Origin: Pseudomonadota bacterium
GTDB lineage: Bacteria > Pseudomonadota > Alphaproteobacteria > Rhizobiales > Hyphomicrobiaceae
Direction of reading: 5' to 3'
Length of the DNA stretch: 13,124 bases
Assembly: GCA_023428365.1 (NCBI GenBank)
Contig: JAEYYQ010000505.1
Span: 1 to 13,124, forward strand
Positions 13,052 through 13,124 of the stretch are shown here, one piece after another. A model generated the notes under the pieces. That model was not told the origin of the DNA and searched no databases. It was given only the letters and a program-made list of their open reading frames with translations. The translations under genes and the position numbers were made by a program. The first letter of the stretch is position 1, and every line of letters starts with the position of its first letter.

Positions 13052-13124
13052 ATGTCTGCCTCAGAGCGCAATCCTGCTTTGGCTCGTATCCGCACGGCGA
13101 TGATCGAGAAGAAGCTGACACAAG
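13052..13124 (+). CDS. Unidentified gene, 3' partial (possible HTH regulator)
   Basis: The first 24 codons of a gene that runs out of the window: MSASERNPALARIRTAMIEK then KLTQ. The ATG at 13052 has GGAGAG 11 bases upstream, while an in-frame GTG at 13043 lies only a few bases from it, so the start could be either. The pattern of a short polar start followed by a helix (ALARIRTAMIEKKLTQ) resembles the entry into a helix-turn-helix of XRE type, where LTQ or LSQ begins the second helix. That would fit the inverted repeat just upstream, but 24 residues are too few to name a family. Confidence 0.55.
   Translation, partial: MSASERNPALARIRTAMIEKKLTQ

Noticed and set aside
1..13124. Mobile element, phage, CRISPR, toxin-antitoxin or defence system
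   Set aside because: No transposase, integrase, spaced repeats, nuclease or paired small toxin/antitoxin frames were seen on either strand; the genes are housekeeping or envelope-related.

Overview
The window looks like chromosomal DNA from an alphaproteobacterium of the Hyphomicrobiales, most likely in or near the Bradyrhizobium/Rhodopseudomonas/Afipia group. The reasons are the high G+C content, a chpT-type phosphotransferase (CckA–CtrA pathway), a DUF1134/EipA envelope protein, and housekeeping genes of rhizobial style. I see no insertion sequence, phage gene, tRNA, rRNA, CRISPR array or clear sign of horizontal transfer. The genus is an inference.

Layout: The left part (1-3692) is on the plus strand. 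It holds the 3' portion of a fused SAM-methyltransferase/ATP-grasp (D-Ala-D-Ala ligase-like) gene, a TspO/MBR tryptophan-rich sensor, and a secreted metal-dependent amidohydrolase. A strong stem-loop at 3706-3742 separates this block from a minus-strand block (3746-8102). That block, in its own transcription order, runs eipA-like DUF1134 protein, a membrane-anchored coiled-coil protein, a proline-rich protein with a C-terminal membrane helix, and a class I/II aminotransferase. Next come a small secreted four-cysteine protein (plus) converging on cysQ (minus), and chpT (plus), transcribed divergently from cysQ. The right end (10473-13124, plus) holds a 391-base gap with one doubtful small ORF, two neighbouring RlpA-type double-psi beta-barrel genes, a TauE/SafE permease, and the first 24 codons of an unidentified gene.

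How the genes may work together: several genes concern the cell envelope (eipA-like, the coiled-coil and proline-rich membrane proteins, two RlpA proteins, the secreted four-cysteine protein). chpT supplies the phosphorelay that controls CtrA, which in this class links the cell cycle to envelope and division genes. I see no evidence of one large operon; most genes have their own ribosome binding sites and gaps of about 80-390 bases. The points most worth following are the methyltransferase/ATP-grasp fusion, the two RlpA paralogues of which one lacks the conserved glutamate, the pair of uncharacterised membrane proteins beside eipA, and a hairpin that hides the complete Shine-Dalgarno sequence of the TauE/SafE gene.
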